NCBI GenBank assembly: GCA_964351745.1
Contig: CAYGPI010000054.1
Location: 1 to 19,872 of the forward strand
From: CAYNJF01 sp964351745
Lineage (GTDB): Bacteria; Pseudomonadota; Gammaproteobacteria; Berkiellales; Berkiellaceae
Length of the DNA: 19,872 nucleotides
Reading direction: 5' to 3'
The first letter of the stretch is position 1. Every line of letters begins with the position of its first letter. The notes under the pieces were generated by a model, which was given only the letters and a program-made list of their open reading frames with translations, searched no databases and had not been told where the DNA came from. Made by a program: the position numbers and the translations under genes. Below, one piece after another: positions 8,651 through 15,824 of this stretch.

Positions 8651-9199
8651 ATGAAAAAAGACAATTATTATATCCTAACGGGGGCCATGGGCAGTGGCAA
8701 ATCAACAGTCCTCAAAGAGCTGAAGACATTAGGCATGACTGTGGTTGATGAGCCTGCAAGGCAAATTATATCTGAACAACGCTCTATCCATGGACGAGGT
8801 CTTTACGATAAAGATGCACCATTATTTTGTGAGCTTATGCTGTCTCGCTCAATCGCACAACACAACATGCATGCCCAGACAAAGCAGCCAACGATATTTG
8901 ACCGAAGTCTTGCTGATAATATTTGTTATATGGAGCTTTTTGGCTTAGACGCAACACCAGCCATAAAAGCTGCCCAATTATATCAATGCCACAGGCAGGT
9001 TTTTATGCTTCCTGCTTGGCAAGCTATCTATACGACTGACGAAGATAGAACTATGAGTTTTGAGCAAGCTAAAGCTTTTGGCGAGAGCTTGCATCGCGTT
9101 TATCTTCAGTTGGGCTATGACGTTTTAGAAGTGCCTAAAGTCGCTCCCTTCCAGCGAGCAGAGTTTATTTTAGCTCACTTGGCAAGTGAGAAAAGCTAA
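8651..9199 (+). CDS. P-loop ATPase or kinase of the AAA_28 / NadR-C-like type
   Basis: A 182-residue single-domain nucleotide-binding protein. Walker A is GAMGSGKST (11-19). DEPARQII (34-41) and IFDRSLADN (82-90) resemble the acidic and DRS/DRG motifs of small predicted ATPases and nucleoside or nicotinamide-riboside kinase-like folds. No DNA-binding or membrane segment is seen. The substrate is unknown and should not be assumed to be NAD-related. It starts 17 bases after mutS on the same strand, so it is probably co-transcribed. Its last four bases overlap the 3' end of the convergent gene 9196..9468. No strong ribosome-binding site is visible. Family-level confidence is good; function is open. 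Confidence 0.75.
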   Translation: MKKDNYYILTGAMGSGKSTVLKELKTLGMTVVDEPARQIISEQRSIHGRGLYDKDAPLFCELMLSRSIAQHNMHAQTKQPTIFDRSLADNICYMELFGLDATPAIKAAQLYQCHRQVFMLPAWQAIYTTDEDRTMSFEQAKAFGESLHRVYLQLGYDVLEVPKVAPFQRAEFILAHLASEKS

Positions 9200-9468
9200 T
9201 CAAAAAAATCACTCGATAAAAAGTAAGAGCGATAACCACTTTGGTTCATGAAAGTTCGATAGTCGCCAGCAGGCACTGGCCCCTGAGTACTGACGACCTT
9301 GCCGCGATCATCAAAATGATAACCTGTGCCACTATTGAAGTGATAATAGTAAAAAGTTTCGCTTTCTTTAAGCATCACAATAAAGGAATCTTTCCCGTTG
9401 ATACTTGCAGGTCCAAAAACAGCCCCGCCAGCAATAGCTTTCGTGTCTTCATGGTGTAATGTTTGCAT
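9196..9468 (-). CDS. Small protein with double-glycine-type leader, function unknown
   Basis: A 90-residue protein I do not recognise as a whole. The N-terminus MQTLHHEDTKAIAGG fits the leader consensus of bacteriocin-type peptides cleaved by peptidase-containing ABC exporters: Leu at -12, Asp at -8, Ile at -4 and Gly-Gly at -2/-1. The remaining 75 residues are Tyr/Phe/Gly-rich (YYYHFNSGTGYHF, near 40-52) with no cysteine, so they do not resemble a classical pore-forming bacteriocin. A strong ribosome-binding site (AGAGGG, five bases before ATG) supports the start. It has its own upstream region with a 12-base direct repeat. No exporter gene is in the window. Export is inferred from the leader only. 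Confidence 0.6.
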   Translation of the reverse strand: MQTLHHEDTKAIAGGAVFGPASINGKDSFIVMLKESETFYYYHFNSGTGYHFDDRGKVVSTQGPVPAGDYRTFMNQSGYRSYFLSSDFFD

Positions 9469-9505
9469 AAAATCCCTCTTTCAACTTCATTAAGAGTATG
9501 TCTTG

Positions 9506-9538
9506 AAAAAAGTTAAAGCAACATGTAAAAAAGTTAAA
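9506..9538. repeat. Two 12-base direct repeats, 21-base period
   Basis: AAAAAAGTTAAA occurs at 9506-9517 and 9527-9538. The 21-base period is about two helical turns. It lies 38-70 bases upstream of the ATG of the leader-type small gene (read as TTTAACTTTTTT on its strand). Such phasing suits a regulator binding one DNA face, but AT-rich sequence makes chance repeats more likely. Confidence 0.5.
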
Positions 9539-9558
9539 TAGACACTAAAAATTGGTTC

Positions 9559-9577
9559 AAAAAAGGATAATAGTCCT
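9559..9577 (-). terminator. Weak intrinsic terminator of the small membrane-protein gene
   Basis: On the minus strand AGGA, a six-base loop and TCCT (9564-9577) are followed directly by a run of T residues (9559-9563), about 22 bases past the stop codon of the 9600..9926 gene. The stem is only four pairs, so efficiency would be low, but the position is right. Confidence 0.4.
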
Positions 9578-9599
9578 AAATGTTTACATAAATAGAAGC

Positions 9600-9926
9600 T
9601 TAAAGAAGAATCATAAAGAAAAACGAAAGCATCACAAATGCTAAAGCGACAACAATGCCGCATGATACTGCTACCTGGCTGCCGAAAGGCTCTTTAAGCA
9701 ATTGACGCAAAACAAAACCTAAATAAATTCCAAAAAACATCACAAAATTGCTTATGGAAATAACGTGGTGGAAGATAAAAACGTGGAGCAATAGAAACCC
9801 AACAAAAATCATGGAAGATAGAGCGACGGCTCTTCTCTTGGAAGCGTCTTTTCTTAGAGCATCTATCAGATAAAGGCGAGCAAAATCCATGCAATGCTTT
9901 CTTACAAGACTCGATTGAATAAGCAT
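9600..9926 (-). CDS. Small membrane protein with three predicted helices
   Basis: A 108-residue protein of unrecognised family. A basic N-terminal part (about residues 1-32, RKDASKRRA at 25-33) is followed by three hydrophobic stretches at about 34-53, 58-75 and 85-108, the last ending the protein. It therefore probably sits in the inner membrane with a short cytoplasmic N-terminus. A second ATG at residue 13 is possible, but a TATAAT box about 35 bases upstream and a GAGAG element favour the start at 9926. It is flanked by other accessory genes and shares no obvious operon. No catalytic motif is visible. Confidence 0.55.
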   Translation of the reverse strand: MLIQSSLVRKHCMDFARLYLIDALRKDASKRRAVALSSMIFVGFLLLHVFIFHHVISISNFVMFFGIYLGFVLRQLLKEPFGSQVAVSCGIVVALAFVMLSFFFMILL

Positions 9927-9961
9927 ATAGTCATGTCTCTCATGGTTACTTCACTTTCCTG

Positions 9962-9967
9962 ATTATA
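9962..9967 (-). promoter_or_regulatory. Possible -10 box for the small membrane-protein gene
   Basis: A perfect TATAAT on the minus strand lies about 35 bases before the ATG at 9926. No good -35 hexamer is seen at 16-18 bases, so this is a -10 call only. Confidence 0.35.
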
Positions 9968-10075
9968 CAGAAGGACTGCACAAATACGCTTACCGCTTAT
10001 CTTGGTATAAAGCCATCTATCTAAAACATGGACTCTCGGCTTCAACAACTTAGAAAGATGAGATATATTAAAAAT

Positions 10076-10094
10076 CAGTCTTGTGTTCAGACTG
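10076..10094. repeat. Inverted repeat overlapping the brnQ leader promoter
   Basis: CAGTCT (10076-10081), seven bases, AGACTG (10089-10094) form a perfect dyad spanning the predicted -35 box. Its position suits a repressor or activator operator for the brnQ transcript. It could also form by chance. Confidence 0.4.
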
Positions 10095-10109
10095 TAAGTT
10101 AGGTATAAA
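10081..10109 (+). promoter_or_regulatory. Predicted promoter for the brnQ leader transcript
   Basis: TTGTGT (10081-10086), 17 bases, TATAAA (10104-10109). The -10 is good and the -35 matches only at TTG. Transcription from about 10116 would leave a leader of about 174 bases before brnQ, containing a small ORF and alternative hairpins. Confidence 0.45.
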
Positions 10110-10136
10110 ATAATTAGTTACTTAGGAATTTGATAA

Positions 10137-10241
10137 ATGACACATAATCTTATACTTGGAGCACCAACTCAAAGCACATTAGTGTCAACCTTCTCTCTCG
10201 TCTCTCATTGGGTCATGGTGCCTGTCGGCACTCAATACTAA
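10137..10241 (+). CDS. Possible 34-residue leader peptide upstream of brnQ
   Basis: A small ORF (begins MTHNLILG, ends VGTQY) lies 48 bases before the brnQ ATG, with AGGA nine bases upstream of its start. Branched-chain residues make up 10 of 34: five Val, four Leu, one Ile. Val codons cluster at positions 22-30, just where the RNA can form its first hairpin. Together with the downstream competing hairpins this resembles a branched-chain amino acid attenuator leader, though there are no runs of consecutive Leu/Val/Ile codons as in ilvL or leuL. Whether it is translated is unproven. Confidence 0.4.
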   Translation: MTHNLILGAPTQSTLVSTFSLVSHWVMVPVGTQY

Positions 10242-10273
10242 AACACAGAATCTGACCTTTTACCTTGTGACCC
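10210..10273 (+). promoter_or_regulatory. Mutually exclusive hairpins in the brnQ leader (attenuator-like)
   Basis: GGGTCA (10210-10215) can pair with TGACCC (10268-10273), with GGT/ACC extending it inward. GGTCA within it can instead pair with TGACC (10253-10257). A separate hairpin, GTGCC-TGTC-GGCAC (10218-10231), lies over the end of the leader ORF. No T run follows, so control would more likely be at translation or by Rho than by an intrinsic terminator. Confidence 0.4.
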
Positions 10274-10289
10274 CAATTTAGAGAGACTT

Positions 10290-11465
10290 ATGACTAATCG
10301 TACACTGCTACCACCTTACATTACCCTTGGCCTTGCTATCTTCTCCATGTTTTTTGGGGCTGGTAACGTGATTTATCCAATGGACTTAGGTGTCACAGCG
10401 GGCGCCTCTACGGATGCCTGGCTTGGATTCATTTTAACCGCTATCGGAGCGCCTCTTCTAGGGTTGTATGCAGTCCTGTTAGCCAAAGGTAATCTATTTA
10501 AAGTTTTTGAAAGTGCTGGCATCAAGGGAGCCAGCTTATGGATTATGATCTTAATTTGCGCACTAGGCCCCATTGGTGCGACCCCTAGATGTGTTATTTT
10601 GTCTTATCAAGCTTTGCACGCTGTTATACCCACAATCCCCCTCGGCCTATACTCCGCGCTGCTTGGTCTAAGCTTATTGCTCATATGCCTTAAGCGATTT
10701 GCGGCTTTTGGATTGCTAGGCAAATATCTATCACCAACCTTGCTTTGCCTTTTAATAGGGATTGCACTAGTTAGCTTCACAACGATAACGCCCCCTATAG
10801 AGTATCGTGGCGATCTCTTTTCAGGGGTTGCTAGCGGCTATCAAACAATGGATTTATTAGCCTCTCTCTTATTTGGTGTCACGATTTGGCAAACGGTCAA
10901 GCAATCTAATATAAGACCTGGAAAAGCTAATAAGACATATGTCTACGCCGCTATGATTGGGGCAGCTCTTTTGGCTGTTGTGTACCTATGTTTAGGTATT
11001 GCAGCAAGTAAGCACGCGCATACACTTACACCGCTAAGCAAAGAGTTATATTTAAACGCTCTAGCGATGGCCACGCTGGGAAGTATCGGCAGCAAAATCG
11101 CCTGCCTAGTTATTTTTTTGGCCTGCGTTACAACCATTGTTGCCCTCATCATTACCTGTACAGACAGTGCCTTACAGGTGGCCAACAAATCTCAAGGCAA
11201 ATTCAACTTTTCGTACACATATGGCATTACAACCATGTTGTTACTAACCATGCTAACGGCCAACTTAGGTTTTGACAAAGTTAGCCATGCTATTTCTATA
11301 ATTGTCACGGTTACTTACCCGGTCTATATCATGGTGGCTTTATGCTATATCCTAAATAAGAAGTTTAACTTTCAATGGGTCAATGTCCTTGTTTATGGAT
11401 CACTCGTAGCGGCCCTTGGCTTTAAATTCTTTCCATTTCTTACAACGATACTCCCAAGTGCCTAG
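10290..11465 (+). CDS. brnQ: Branched-chain amino acid transporter, BrnQ family (LIVCS)
   Basis: Predicted inner-membrane Na+-coupled carrier for leucine, isoleucine and valine. The 391-residue product is hydrophobic throughout, with about 11-12 helices. It carries the family N-terminal signature FSMFFGAGNVIYP (18-30) and a GPIGATPRC segment near 92-100 corresponding to the conserved GAIPR motif. It is shorter than the usual 430-440 residues, mainly because loops and the C-terminus are short; no frame break is seen. The start has GAGAG five bases upstream. It stands alone behind a structured leader (separate entries) and is followed by a long imperfect hairpin. Uptake of branched-chain amino acids would suit a host-dependent bacterium. 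The exact substrate is inferred from family only. Confidence 0.88.
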   Translation: MTNRTLLPPYITLGLAIFSMFFGAGNVIYPMDLGVTAGASTDAWLGFILTAIGAPLLGLYAVLLAKGNLFKVFESAGIKGASLWIMILICALGPIGATPRCVILSYQALHAVIPTIPLGLYSALLGLSLLLICLKRFAAFGLLGKYLSPTLLCLLIGIALVSFTTITPPIEYRGDLFSGVASGYQTMDLLASLLFGVTIWQTVKQSNIRPGKANKTYVYAAMIGAALLAVVYLCLGIAASKHAHTLTPLSKELYLNALAMATLGSIGSKIACLVIFLACVTTIVALIITCTDSALQVANKSQGKFNFSYTYGITTMLLLTMLTANLGFDKVSHAISIIVTVTYPVYIMVALCYILNKKFNFQWVNVLVYGSLVAALGFKFFPFLTTILPSA

Positions 11466-11475
11466 AGCGGGGAGG

Positions 11476-11543
11476 GGAGCCTGGATACCTTGAGGTTTGA
11501 GAGCTGATCATTCATTATCCTCAATCATCCCCAATAGGGCTCC
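11476..11543. repeat. Long imperfect hairpin after brnQ
   Basis: Nested complementary arms lie 10-80 bases past the brnQ stop. GGAGCC (11476-11481) pairs with GGCTCC (11538-11543), GGAT with ATCC, and TTGAGG (11490-11495) with CCTCAA (11519-11524). There is no T tract after it, so it is more likely a stabilising 3' structure or weak terminator than an intrinsic terminator. Confidence 0.4.
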
Positions 11544-11568
11544 AGGCATTCTCGTGTTAAAATAAGCG

Positions 11569-11597
11569 TAGACGCGCTCACTTAAATTAATCATACT
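11569..11597 (+). promoter_or_regulatory. Possible promoter of the RasGEF-like gene
   Basis: TAGACG (11569-11574), 17 bases, CATACT (11592-11597). Each box matches the sigma-70 consensus at four of six positions. The expected RNA start is about 30 bases before the ATG at 11637, which has a strong GAGGAG ribosome-binding site. I looked for tandem PmrA-type CTTAA elements and found only one CTTAA (11580-11584), not a spaced pair. Confidence 0.35.
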
Positions 11598-11636
11598 GTG
11601 AGCCTTATCCATCATTAAGGACAATGAGGAGTCGTC

Positions 11637-13046
11637 ATGCAAGAAGGTTCGAGCAAATCTAAAGAAGAAAATAACACGATATTGCCTGCTGCCTCTAAAA
11701 AAGATCCATCATCTCCAAGAGTCTCAAGTCAAACATCAGCTAGAAAATTCTTACGTAAGTCTCCAGCCCAAATACCGCTTGCACATGAGCGCAGGCACAC
11801 AGCACCACCGCCTGTTACTCGGCTCCCTCTTGATACAACTTTTAGCTCCCAATCAATAGGTACTTCATCCCCTCGCTCGGCAAGAAGTGCGCGCTCATCT
11901 AGTTTGTTAGAGCGCTCTTTGACCAATCAAAGAGAAAGCTCGTTAGCTCTGATAAGTCCTATCACAACGCCTCGTGGCCAAACGTCAACAGCTCAGCAAT
12001 TTTCAGAAGACATGAGATTATTTGCGCACTCACAAGTTCAGCGTTTGTGCTTAGAAGATTTTTTTGAAAAAAATTTCCTTGGCGCAAAGAAGGCCCTTGA
12101 CGATCATTTAATTGCTCTTGTTGAGCGCGTCAAACTGGATATTCTATTACCGGCTAATCTTAAACATGAGCAATCTGATTCCCCTAGAGATCGACAAAAA
12201 ATTCAAGCAGCTAATTTTAAGTTTTATGAAGAGTGCTTAAGTATTTCATTAAAATCATATGACTTCCATACCAGCTATGCTATCTTTCTTGCTTTAGAGT
12301 CTCCTGCAATATGTAAGCTCCGCTCCAAAACGTATGAATTAAGTTTGCAGGGCGTCATGACTAGCAAAAAAAACAAACAGGGGTTCTTACATTTATCGAG
12401 TTCAAAGAAAAAGCATTATAAAGAAGCCTTAAAAATATTTAGCCAATCTCACAACTTCTATCAAACAGCTCTGAAAAATTTAGATCTATCACAGGTGATA
12501 CCTTGGATGATCCCTTTATATAAAAGAGCCGATGCAACCATGATGAGACTAAAACTTCTCGAACAAGAGTTAAAGATTTATCAAAGCCTTAAAAAAGCTT
12601 CTGACACACAGCAGTTACCAAGTTATATTCAAGCCAATGAAGCAAGTGAACTACTCACCAAAGAAATTTCAAAAAAAGAAGGGAAAATTAAAGAATTTGA
12701 AGAAAGTTTCTTTTCACAAATTACCCAACATCAAATCCATCACTATGATCAAGCCGTACTTTCCAGGGGTCGATCTAATTCTCTTTTCTTTACACTTACT
12801 CCTAGACAATCTTACGGTACAAAACCCTATAGAGCCCAAACTTTAGACAGTGAATCGCTTACCGAACGTTTAAAAGCTCTTACGCTTGCACAAAGAGATA
12901 GCCTCTTAGTCCAAGAAAGAGAGGAAGCTCAAGAGATGCAATCCGCAGACTCCAGTTTTGAAGAGATATCTTATTCTGAATCTGACTCAAATAGTGGGAT
13001 CATCATTGAAGAAAAGCAGGCTAAACCCCGTAGGAAAAAAAAGTAG
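11637..13046 (+). CDS. RasGEF (Cdc25-homology)-like protein, candidate secreted effector
   Basis: A 469-residue protein with a disordered N-terminus (about 1-118) rich in Ser, Pro, Arg and Thr, including TSSPRSARSARSSS (76-89). The centre (about 120-385) reads like a Ras guanine-nucleotide exchange domain. DRQKIQAANFKFYEECL (185-201), then DFHTSYAIFLALESPAI (209-225) and CKLRSKTYELS (226-236), correspond to the conserved helix after the non-conserved linker and to NFNSLFAILSGLNSPAI-RL-TW of eukaryotic RasGEFs. HYKEALKIFSQSHNFYQTAL (260-279) and VIPWMIPLYKRA (287-298) match the S..NF..YR and IPFLG..L.D blocks. The tail is acidic (EISYSESDS, 443-451) then basic (RRKKK). Legionella encodes a RasGEF effector (LegG2), so delivery by a Dot/Icm-type system into a host is a reasonable inference. 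The ribosome-binding site is strong. The assignment rests on pattern recognition, not a search. Confidence 0.7.
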   Translation: MQEGSSKSKEENNTILPAASKKDPSSPRVSSQTSARKFLRKSPAQIPLAHERRHTAPPPVTRLPLDTTFSSQSIGTSSPRSARSARSSSLLERSLTNQRESSLALISPITTPRGQTSTAQQFSEDMRLFAHSQVQRLCLEDFFEKNFLGAKKALDDHLIALVERVKLDILLPANLKHEQSDSPRDRQKIQAANFKFYEECLSISLKSYDFHTSYAIFLALESPAICKLRSKTYELSLQGVMTSKKNKQGFLHLSSSKKKHYKEALKIFSQSHNFYQTALKNLDLSQVIPWMIPLYKRADATMMRLKLLEQELKIYQSLKKASDTQQLPSYIQANEASELLTKEISKKEGKIKEFEESFFSQITQHQIHHYDQAVLSRGRSNSLFFTLTPRQSYGTKPYRAQTLDSESLTERLKALTLAQRDSLLVQEREEAQEMQSADSSFEEISYSESDSNSGIIIEEKQAKPRRKKK

Positions 13047-13067
13047 CCATCAAAGATAGGTAAGTGA

Positions 13068-15779
13068 TTATTTGTTTTTTATGTATTTATGACATTCCAT
13101 CACCAATAGTAATGTCGCAGCCATAGAAAGCAATGTTATCCAATGACTAAAACTGACTGCCTTTATTTTTAAAATATCATTTAATCCAGGCGTATACATC
13201 GCAAGCATATGAACTCCTTGCGCCGCACATGTCCCTATCAAAAGAATTGGATTTGAAAAAACATTCTGTTGTAAGATATGTTTTTTTTCAGAGCGGCTAT
13301 TGAATACATGAGTATTAGCAAATAAGACCATCAATAACAATGTGCTATTGCGGGCATCAAAAATATCCATACCACTATTAAGTAGTGAATAAAAAATTAG
13401 GAAGGCACCAACGCCCATCCAAATAGACGAAATCACAACTCGCTCAATCATAATCCTATTAAAAATAGGCTCGTCCCGCGTTCGAGGTTTTTGCTTTAGC
13501 TCATAGCCTCCACCAGGCTCAAAGGCCAAAGCTAAATCTTGTATCACATTGGTCGCTAAATTTAACCACAAGAGTTGTACCGGCAATAAAGGAATAGGTA
13601 AAGCAAACAAGAGCGCCAAAGTAAAAAGTATTATTTCTGCTATCGAAGTCGAAATAATGAGAAAAATAATTTTTCGAATATTCTTATATGCCACGCGGCC
13701 TTGCTCTATGCCTGCCACCAATGAAGAAAACCGATCATTAGCGATCACTAGATCTGCGGTTTCTCTAGAGACATCAGAGCCAACGCCGCCTGTTGCAATA
13801 CCGATATGAGCTCTTTTTATCACAGGAGCATCACTAGCATCTTCGCCAACATAACCAACAAAATGGCCTTCTTGCTCTAAAATGTCAATCACCTCAATCT
13901 TCTGGTGTGTACCCAATCGTGTAAAGACTTTAGCATTTAACACGCGCTCTGCTTTCTCTTCTGGACAATGAATATTGTCTAACTGAGCGCCACTCACCAC
14001 TTCTGACATGTCTTGAACAAGTTCTAGCTTTCTACCTTGAGCAAATGCCCGAAGAGGATGATCTCCGCAAAACATGGCGGTCTTGACCCCGGCACTAGCA
14101 CATGCCTTGATAGCTTCTATCGCATCAGGCTCAATGGGATCGATGGCGCCAACCAACCCCAGTAGGGTTAAATTTTTAATATCATTTTCACGTAACTCTT
14201 GAGTTCGATCTCCCGCGAGCCCCTCTGCAACAGCAATCACACGATATCCACTTAAGGCTAGTCTATCTGCTTGTGCTTGGATCATCTCCATGTCAATAGG
14301 CACGACGCCTTCTTCACTCACCATTTTCGTGCACTTAGGTAGACAAACCTCTATGGCACCTTTCATCATCACATGCGCACCATGATCACCTTTAAAAACA
14401 GCTGCAGAGAATTTTTGCCTAGCATTAAAGGGCATTTTACTGAGGAGGCTATAATCACTTTGTAGGTTATCTCGGATAATGCCTCTTTTATGTGCCATCA
14501 CCAGTAACGCTGTATCCATCGCATTACCTTTTAATTGCCAGCTCCCATTTTTCCTAGCTAAATAACCTTCATTGGTCATCACAGAGACTTTACAAAGGTG
14601 TTGAATCATCTTATCCGTTGTTGCAGTCTCTTCTTTATTCTTTAGAGTAACATCGCCTTTCAAAACATCCTTCCTTGAGCCCGTGACATCGCACTCTAAA
14701 GTATCTGAAAAGACAATTTTTTTCACAGAGAGTTGATTTTGAGTTAAGGTCCCTCTCTTTTCAACAGCAAGGTAAGTGCAAGACCCAAGCGCATCGACGG
14801 CTAGAATTTTCTTGATAAGAATATTTTGAGAGGCCATTCGTCGAATACTGACGGCTAAAGCACCAGACAGAACCATAGGAAGACCCTCAGGGATTGCTGA
14901 GACAGCTAATGCGGTTGCCAACATCGCTATTTCAAGAAGCCCCATGCCTTGGAAAAAAGCGATGATAGCCATGATGAGGGTAAAGAATCCAATCATGATA
15001 GCTATGGTGAGTGTGAATTTATCAAGCCGCTCGAGTAAGGGTGGTTTAGGTGGTTTATTAGTAAGCATTTTATGAGAAATTAATCCAAAGGCAGTTTTAA
15101 GGCCCGTCGCCACAACCACACCTTTGCCCTGACCAAGAACGACTGAAGTTCCGGCAAAAGCCATGTTGCTTTTCTCTTTCAATGGGCTGTCTAGTTTAAT
15201 TAAAGATTCTGCCCTTTTTAAAATGGGTTGATGTTCACCAGTCAATAGTGACTCATCAATTTCTAAATGCAGGCTTTCAAATAATCTTAAATCTGCTGGA
15301 ACGCAGTTTCCAGCTCTTAAACAAACAATATCACCTGGCACTAAGGAAGTTGAAGAGACTTCAGAAACCTCATCATCTCTGATGACTGTGGTGGTGGTAA
15401 CCACAGTTTCTCTCATAGTGTTTGAAGACTTCATAGAGGAATATTCTTGAATAGCACTGATAAAAGCATTTACCAACAGAACAACACCAATAAAAAACGC
15501 ATCTGCCCATTGTAAAACAAATACTGAAAACACAGCAGCTAGCAGCAAGACATATATCATAGGGTTTTTGAATTCTTGCAGTAAGATAACAAAGAAGCCA
15601 TGGACATCTTGTTGCACTAAATCATTGCGACCATACTGTTGAATTCTTGCATGAACTGCCGTTTTTGTAAGCCCATTGGGGCTAGCGTTAAGCTGCTGAA
15701 GTACACGCTGCGCGCTCAAAGCATGATAAGCGACCGTTTTCTCTGCGACATCAGGCTCTATTTTTTTTTCAAACATCAT
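13068..15779 (-). CDS. P2-type cation-transporting ATPase homologue with altered catalytic motifs (probable pseudo-ATPase)
   Basis: A full-length 903-residue P-type ATPase: N-terminal cation-ATPase domain (about 15-75), actuator domain (about 120-235), P and N domains (about 325-700), and about ten membrane helices including PEGLP in helix 4 (297-301). The catalytic signatures are changed. The phosphorylation motif DKTGT is EKRGT (340-344), so the acceptor Asp is Glu. The TGD motif is CGD (571-573). The hinge GDGxNDAP is GEDASDAP (645-652). DPxR is DPIE (547-550), and TGES is TGEH (180-183). Retained are the actuator Glu182, Lys473 of KGA, Phe451 and Lys627. With the acceptor lost, a normal phosphoenzyme cycle is unlikely, yet the reading frame is intact. 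It may be a regulatory, scaffold or scramblase-like protein, or a recently inactivated pump. It is convergent to the RasGEF-like gene with a 21-base gap. Confidence 0.85.
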   Translation of the reverse strand: MMFEKKIEPDVAEKTVAYHALSAQRVLQQLNASPNGLTKTAVHARIQQYGRNDLVQQDVHGFFVILLQEFKNPMIYVLLLAAVFSVFVLQWADAFFIGVVLLVNAFISAIQEYSSMKSSNTMRETVVTTTTVIRDDEVSEVSSTSLVPGDIVCLRAGNCVPADLRLFESLHLEIDESLLTGEHQPILKRAESLIKLDSPLKEKSNMAFAGTSVVLGQGKGVVVATGLKTAFGLISHKMLTNKPPKPPLLERLDKFTLTIAIMIGFFTLIMAIIAFFQGMGLLEIAMLATALAVSAIPEGLPMVLSGALAVSIRRMASQNILIKKILAVDALGSCTYLAVEKRGTLTQNQLSVKKIVFSDTLECDVTGSRKDVLKGDVTLKNKEETATTDKMIQHLCKVSVMTNEGYLARKNGSWQLKGNAMDTALLVMAHKRGIIRDNLQSDYSLLSKMPFNARQKFSAAVFKGDHGAHVMMKGAIEVCLPKCTKMVSEEGVVPIDMEMIQAQADRLALSGYRVIAVAEGLAGDRTQELRENDIKNLTLLGLVGAIDPIEPDAIEAIKACASAGVKTAMFCGDHPLRAFAQGRKLELVQDMSEVVSGAQLDNIHCPEEKAERVLNAKVFTRLGTHQKIEVIDILEQEGHFVGYVGEDASDAPVIKRAHIGIATGGVGSDVSRETADLVIANDRFSSLVAGIEQGRVAYKNIRKIIFLIISTSIAEIILFTLALLFALPIPLLPVQLLWLNLATNVIQDLALAFEPGGGYELKQKPRTRDEPIFNRIMIERVVISSIWMGVGAFLIFYSLLNSGMDIFDARNSTLLLMVLFANTHVFNSRSEKKHILQQNVFSNPILLIGTCAAQGVHMLAMYTPGLNDILKIKAVSFSHWITLLSMAATLLLVMECHKYIKNK

Positions 15780-15824
15780 GATTTGTTATCTCTTTTCTTA
15801 CGCAGTCTTTTAAAGATTTTAAGA

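Noticed and set aside
9927..10289. Transposon or insertion-sequence remnant in the gap before brnQ
   Set aside because: No terminal inverted repeats or transposase-like frames; the contents are better explained by promoter and leader elements.
11580..11590. PmrA-type regulator box upstream of the RasGEF-like gene
   Set aside because: Only one CTTAA element is present; the spaced tandem half sites known for Legionella and Coxiella PmrA are missing.
13068..15779. Calling the P-type ATPase a functional calcium or magnesium pump
   Set aside because: The phosphorylated Asp and the TGD and GDGxND motifs are all changed, so ordinary pump activity cannot be supported from this sequence.
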